Shown: piece after piece, positions 61,897-64,000 of the stretch
Layout of the letters: every line of letters starts with the position of its first letter
Numbering within the stretch: position 1 is the first letter of the stretch
Assembly (NCBI RefSeq): GCF_014646375.1
Contig: NZ_BMNI01000004.1
Span: 113,435 to 177,434, forward strand
DNA: 64,000 nt
DNA from: Nocardioides phosphati
GTDB taxonomy: Bacteria; Actinomycetota; Actinomycetes; Propionibacteriales; Nocardioidaceae
Reading direction: 5' to 3'
Position numbers and translations under genes: made by a program
Notes under the pieces: model-generated
What the model saw: only the letters and a program-made list of their open reading frames with translations
Databases searched by the model: none
What the model was told of the DNA's origin: nothing

Positions 61897-62940
61897 ATGA
61901 GGGCATCACTGGCTCCGTGGCGGCTCGGGCCGCAGCGCCTGGTCGGCGCTCCGCTCGGCTCGTCTGCCGAGGTCGTCGGCCACCTCGGCGCCGTCCAGTC
62001 ACAGCTCCACGACATGTCCCTGTGGGCGGTCGGCCGGAGGTGCGACGCGACCCAGGCGGAGGTCGCGGCAGCCTTCGAGGGCGGTGGCTTCGTCCGCACG
62101 CACGTGCTGCGACCGACGTGGCACCACGTGCTCGCGACCGACCTGCGCGACCTCATCGAGGTCACCGGGCCCCGCGTGCGGCAGGCGATGGAGAGCAACA
62201 ACCGGCGCGACGCCCTGCCCCGCGAGGCCATCGAGCGCTGGGCAGCCCTGGCGGTGTCGGTGATCCGCGAGGAAGGGCCGCTGACCCGTCCCGAGGTCGA
62301 GGCGCGCCTCGAGGGCGAGGGCTTCGCCCGCGTCGGCAACGGCATGGCACACGTGATGATCGAGGCCGAGCTGACCGGCGAGATCCACAGCGGGCCGCCG
62401 CGCGGCAAGCAGCAGACGTACGTCGCGGCCGCGCTCCCGCCGTCGCGTCGCACTCCCGACGAGCGGCTGGCCTGGCTGGCGCGGATGTATGCGCAGGGCC
62501 ACGGGCCGATCACCGCCCGGGACCTCGCCTGGTGGTCCTGCCTGACGCTGGGACAGGCGCGCGAGGCGATCCGCCTGGCGGAGCTCGCGCCGCTCACCCT
62601 CGGCGGAGCGGACCTGTGGGCGGCGGAGCCGGTGGAGGAGGCCGAGGTGCCCGCTGCACTCCTGCTCGCCAACTTCGACGAGTTCATCTCCTACGCGCGC
62701 TCGGCCGACGACTACGCCGGCATCGACGGCGACGTCGGCTCGTTCCTGCGCGCGACCGGGCTGCTCTTCGTCGACGGCGGCCTCGCCGGCTCGTGGACGC
62801 GCCAGGTGGGGCGGCAGTCGGCACGCGTCACGGTGACACCGGGGCGCCCCCTCGATGCCCGGCTCCTGCGGGCCGTCGAGGCGGAGGCCGAGCGCTACGC
62901 GCGCTTCCTCGGCGTACCGGTGGAGCTGGCGTTGGCCTGA
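61897..62940 (+). CDS. AlkZ-like winged-helix protein (HTH_42 family)
   Basis: 347 residues. AVQSQLHDMSLWAVGRR contains the QxQ motif (Gln34, Gln36) of AlkZ interstrand-crosslink glycosylases; THVLRPTWHHVLATDLRDL and GPITARDLAWWSCL follow. Glycosylase role likely but not certain for all members. Next to LigC/PolDom. Confidence 0.82.
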   Translation: MRASLAPWRLGPQRLVGAPLGSSAEVVGHLGAVQSQLHDMSLWAVGRRCDATQAEVAAAFEGGGFVRTHVLRPTWHHVLATDLRDLIEVTGPRVRQAMESNNRRDALPREAIERWAALAVSVIREEGPLTRPEVEARLEGEGFARVGNGMAHVMIEAELTGEIHSGPPRGKQQTYVAAALPPSRRTPDERLAWLARMYAQGHGPITARDLAWWSCLTLGQAREAIRLAELAPLTLGGADLWAAEPVEEAEVPAALLLANFDEFISYARSADDYAGIDGDVGSFLRATGLLFVDGGLAGSWTRQVGRQSARVTVTPGRPLDARLLRAVEAEAERYARFLGVPVELALA

Positions 62941-62978
62941 CGTCGAGGCGGCGCGTGGTCGCGCCGCGTCGGCGCGGC

Positions 62979-63380
62979 TCAGTCCTGCTTCGGCTCGAGC
63001 GTCAGCGCGATGCTGTTGATGCAGTAGCGGTCGCCGGTCGGCGTGCCGTAGCCGTCGGGGAAGACGTGGCCCAGGTGCGAGCCGCAGTTGGCGCAGCGCA
63101 CCTCGGTGCGCTTCATGCCGTGCGAGGTGTCCTCGATGTACTCGATCGCGTCGGACTCGGGCTGGTAGAACGACGGCCAGCCGCAGCCGGAGTGGAACTT
63201 CGTGTCGCTGCGGAAGAGCTCGGCCTGGCAGGCCTTGCAGCGGTAGACGCCGGTGGTCTCCGTGTCGGTGTACTCACCCGTGAACGCGCGCTCCGTGCCC
63301 GCCTGGCGCAGCACCTGGTACTCCGCGGGCGAGAGCTGCTCGCGCCACTCCTCGTCGCTCTTCGAAACCTCGTAGGCCAT
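62979..63380 (-). CDS. msrB: Peptide methionine-R-sulfoxide reductase MsrB
   Basis: 133 residues. Zinc pairs YRCKACQAELF and RCANCGSHLGHVF, FHSGCGWPSFY, and the catalytic Cys in RYCINSIAL. Complements MsrA. Confidence 0.95.
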   Translation of the reverse strand: MAYEVSKSDEEWREQLSPAEYQVLRQAGTERAFTGEYTDTETTGVYRCKACQAELFRSDTKFHSGCGWPSFYQPESDAIEYIEDTSHGMKRTEVRCANCGSHLGHVFPDGYGTPTGDRYCINSIALTLEPKQD

Positions 63381-63427
63381 GGCGCCAGCCTAGGGCTGCG
63401 CGCAAGCCGCGCCGAGGCGGACGAGGG

Positions 63428-63946
63428 TCAACGGCCGGGCTCGGCGCCGAGGAGGCGGATCCGGTCGCCGAGGAACTCGTAGTGGTTCATGGCGTCCAGC
63501 CGTCCGCCGTACACGTGGAGGGAGACGGCGGGCTCGCCGCTTCGGTTCTGCACATCGTGGACGTGGCCGGCGCCGTGGATGCGGATCGTCGAGCTGGTGA
63601 CGTGGGCGAGCTTGAGGCCGCCGCCCCAGTTCTGCTCGACGAGGCGGCCGCGCAGCACGGTGAAGGCACCCGCCGCGGTGCCGTGGTCGTGCCAGCCCGT
63701 GCTCGCGCCGGCGGGCCAGCTGATCAGCCAGGCCTGGTGCTCGTCGGTCTCCTCGAGCAGGTGGAACGCCCGCTCGGTCGCGCCGTCCGCCAGCTCGGGG
63801 GCGAAGGCGAGCAGCTCGGGCAGGTCGGCGTGCTCCTCGAGCACGCGGACGAGGTGGTCGAGGCGGGTGCGCGTGGGCCGGCCGTACGCCGTCCGGCTGC
63901 GCGCCGCCTCGAACTGCGGGGACGGGGACTGCGGGGAGAAGGTCAT
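63428..63946 (-). CDS. Cysteine dioxygenase-like cupin
   Basis: 172 residues. Cupin motifs: WHDHGTAAGAFTVLRG (His86, His88) and GAGHVHDVQN (His128/130), the iron site of cysteine dioxygenases. It oxidises cysteine to cysteinesulfinate or a related thiol. Upstream 63947-64000 carries only its promoter region. Confidence 0.82.
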   Translation of the reverse strand: MTFSPQSPSPQFEAARSRTAYGRPTRTRLDHLVRVLEEHADLPELLAFAPELADGATERAFHLLEETDEHQAWLISWPAGASTGWHDHGTAAGAFTVLRGRLVEQNWGGGLKLAHVTSSTIRIHGAGHVHDVQNRSGEPAVSLHVYGGRLDAMNHYEFLGDRIRLLGAEPGR

Positions 63947-64000
63947 CGTGTGCTCCTGGAGGGGGAGGAGGGGCCCGCCCCGTGGCAGGCGCGGGCCCCC

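Overview
The window is very GC-rich, actinobacterial chromosome, most likely from the Nocardioides/Nocardioidaceae side of the phylum. The evidence is mycothiol metabolism (Mca amidase), the actinobacterial block mfd, mazG, eno, ftsB-like, DUF501, ppx, many GTG starts, dense GTGA/ATGA stop-start overlaps, and DUF4307 and DUF6131 proteins. No taxonomic search was possible.

Region 1 (1 to about 7.5 kb) is accessory DNA, read as one end of an integrated conjugative element. It holds the 3' end of a MobF/TraA-type relaxase-helicase, an orphan XRE regulator, two small excisionase-like genes, an HTH antitoxin with a shortened PIN toxin, an XRE/AbiEi-like protein, and a DUF6880 gene plus a DUF4143-type AAA ATPase bracketed by an imperfect 64-bp direct repeat. 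It ends abruptly inside a chromosomal DUF255/thioredoxin-like gene: homology stops right after the CHWCH motif, so this looks like the element boundary. No integrase is present in the window.

Region 2 (7.7-16.2 kb) carries a tightly coupled minus-strand cluster: response regulator, sensor kinase, a membrane protein with GQLPQG-like repeats, a ferric-reductase-type membrane flavoprotein, an FMN-binding protein with a covalent-flavinylation motif, and ApbE, the flavin transferase. Together they look like a flavin-based trans-membrane electron-transfer module with its own two-component system. Thioredoxin, Mca, DUF4307 and GreA follow.

Region 3 (16.3-28.3 kb) is amino-acid and sulfur metabolism (IlvA, MetB, Cbs, MsrA) with small membrane proteins, a TSUP transporter, esterases and a Bax inhibitor-1 family protein. 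Region 4 (28.4-42.5 kb) has a MarR/YceI pair, a short-armed tRNA with anticodon UAA, a UdgB-type uracil-DNA glycosylase, and the conserved ppx/DUF501/ftsB/eno/mazG/lipoprotein/mfd block, into which a large LuxR regulator is inserted.

Region 5 (42.5-51.6 kb) contains CysQ, Pth, two tandem bL25 (Ctc) paralogues, Prs and GlmU, then a COG4705-like membrane protein whose 3' end overlaps a convergent two-component system. Region 6 (51.7-64 kb) holds a three-gene overlapping operon (alcohol dehydrogenase, hotdog thioesterase, hydrolase), tRNA-Gln, a TagD-like cytidylyltransferase coupled to a LicD-methyltransferase fusion, LigC DNA ligase, a LigD-type polymerase domain, an AlkZ-like protein, a secreted lipase, MsrB and a cysteine-dioxygenase-like cupin. 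Sulfur/thiol redox chemistry and DNA repair recur across the window. No CRISPR array, rRNA or intact transposase gene was seen, and no gene-free stretch exceeds 300 bases.
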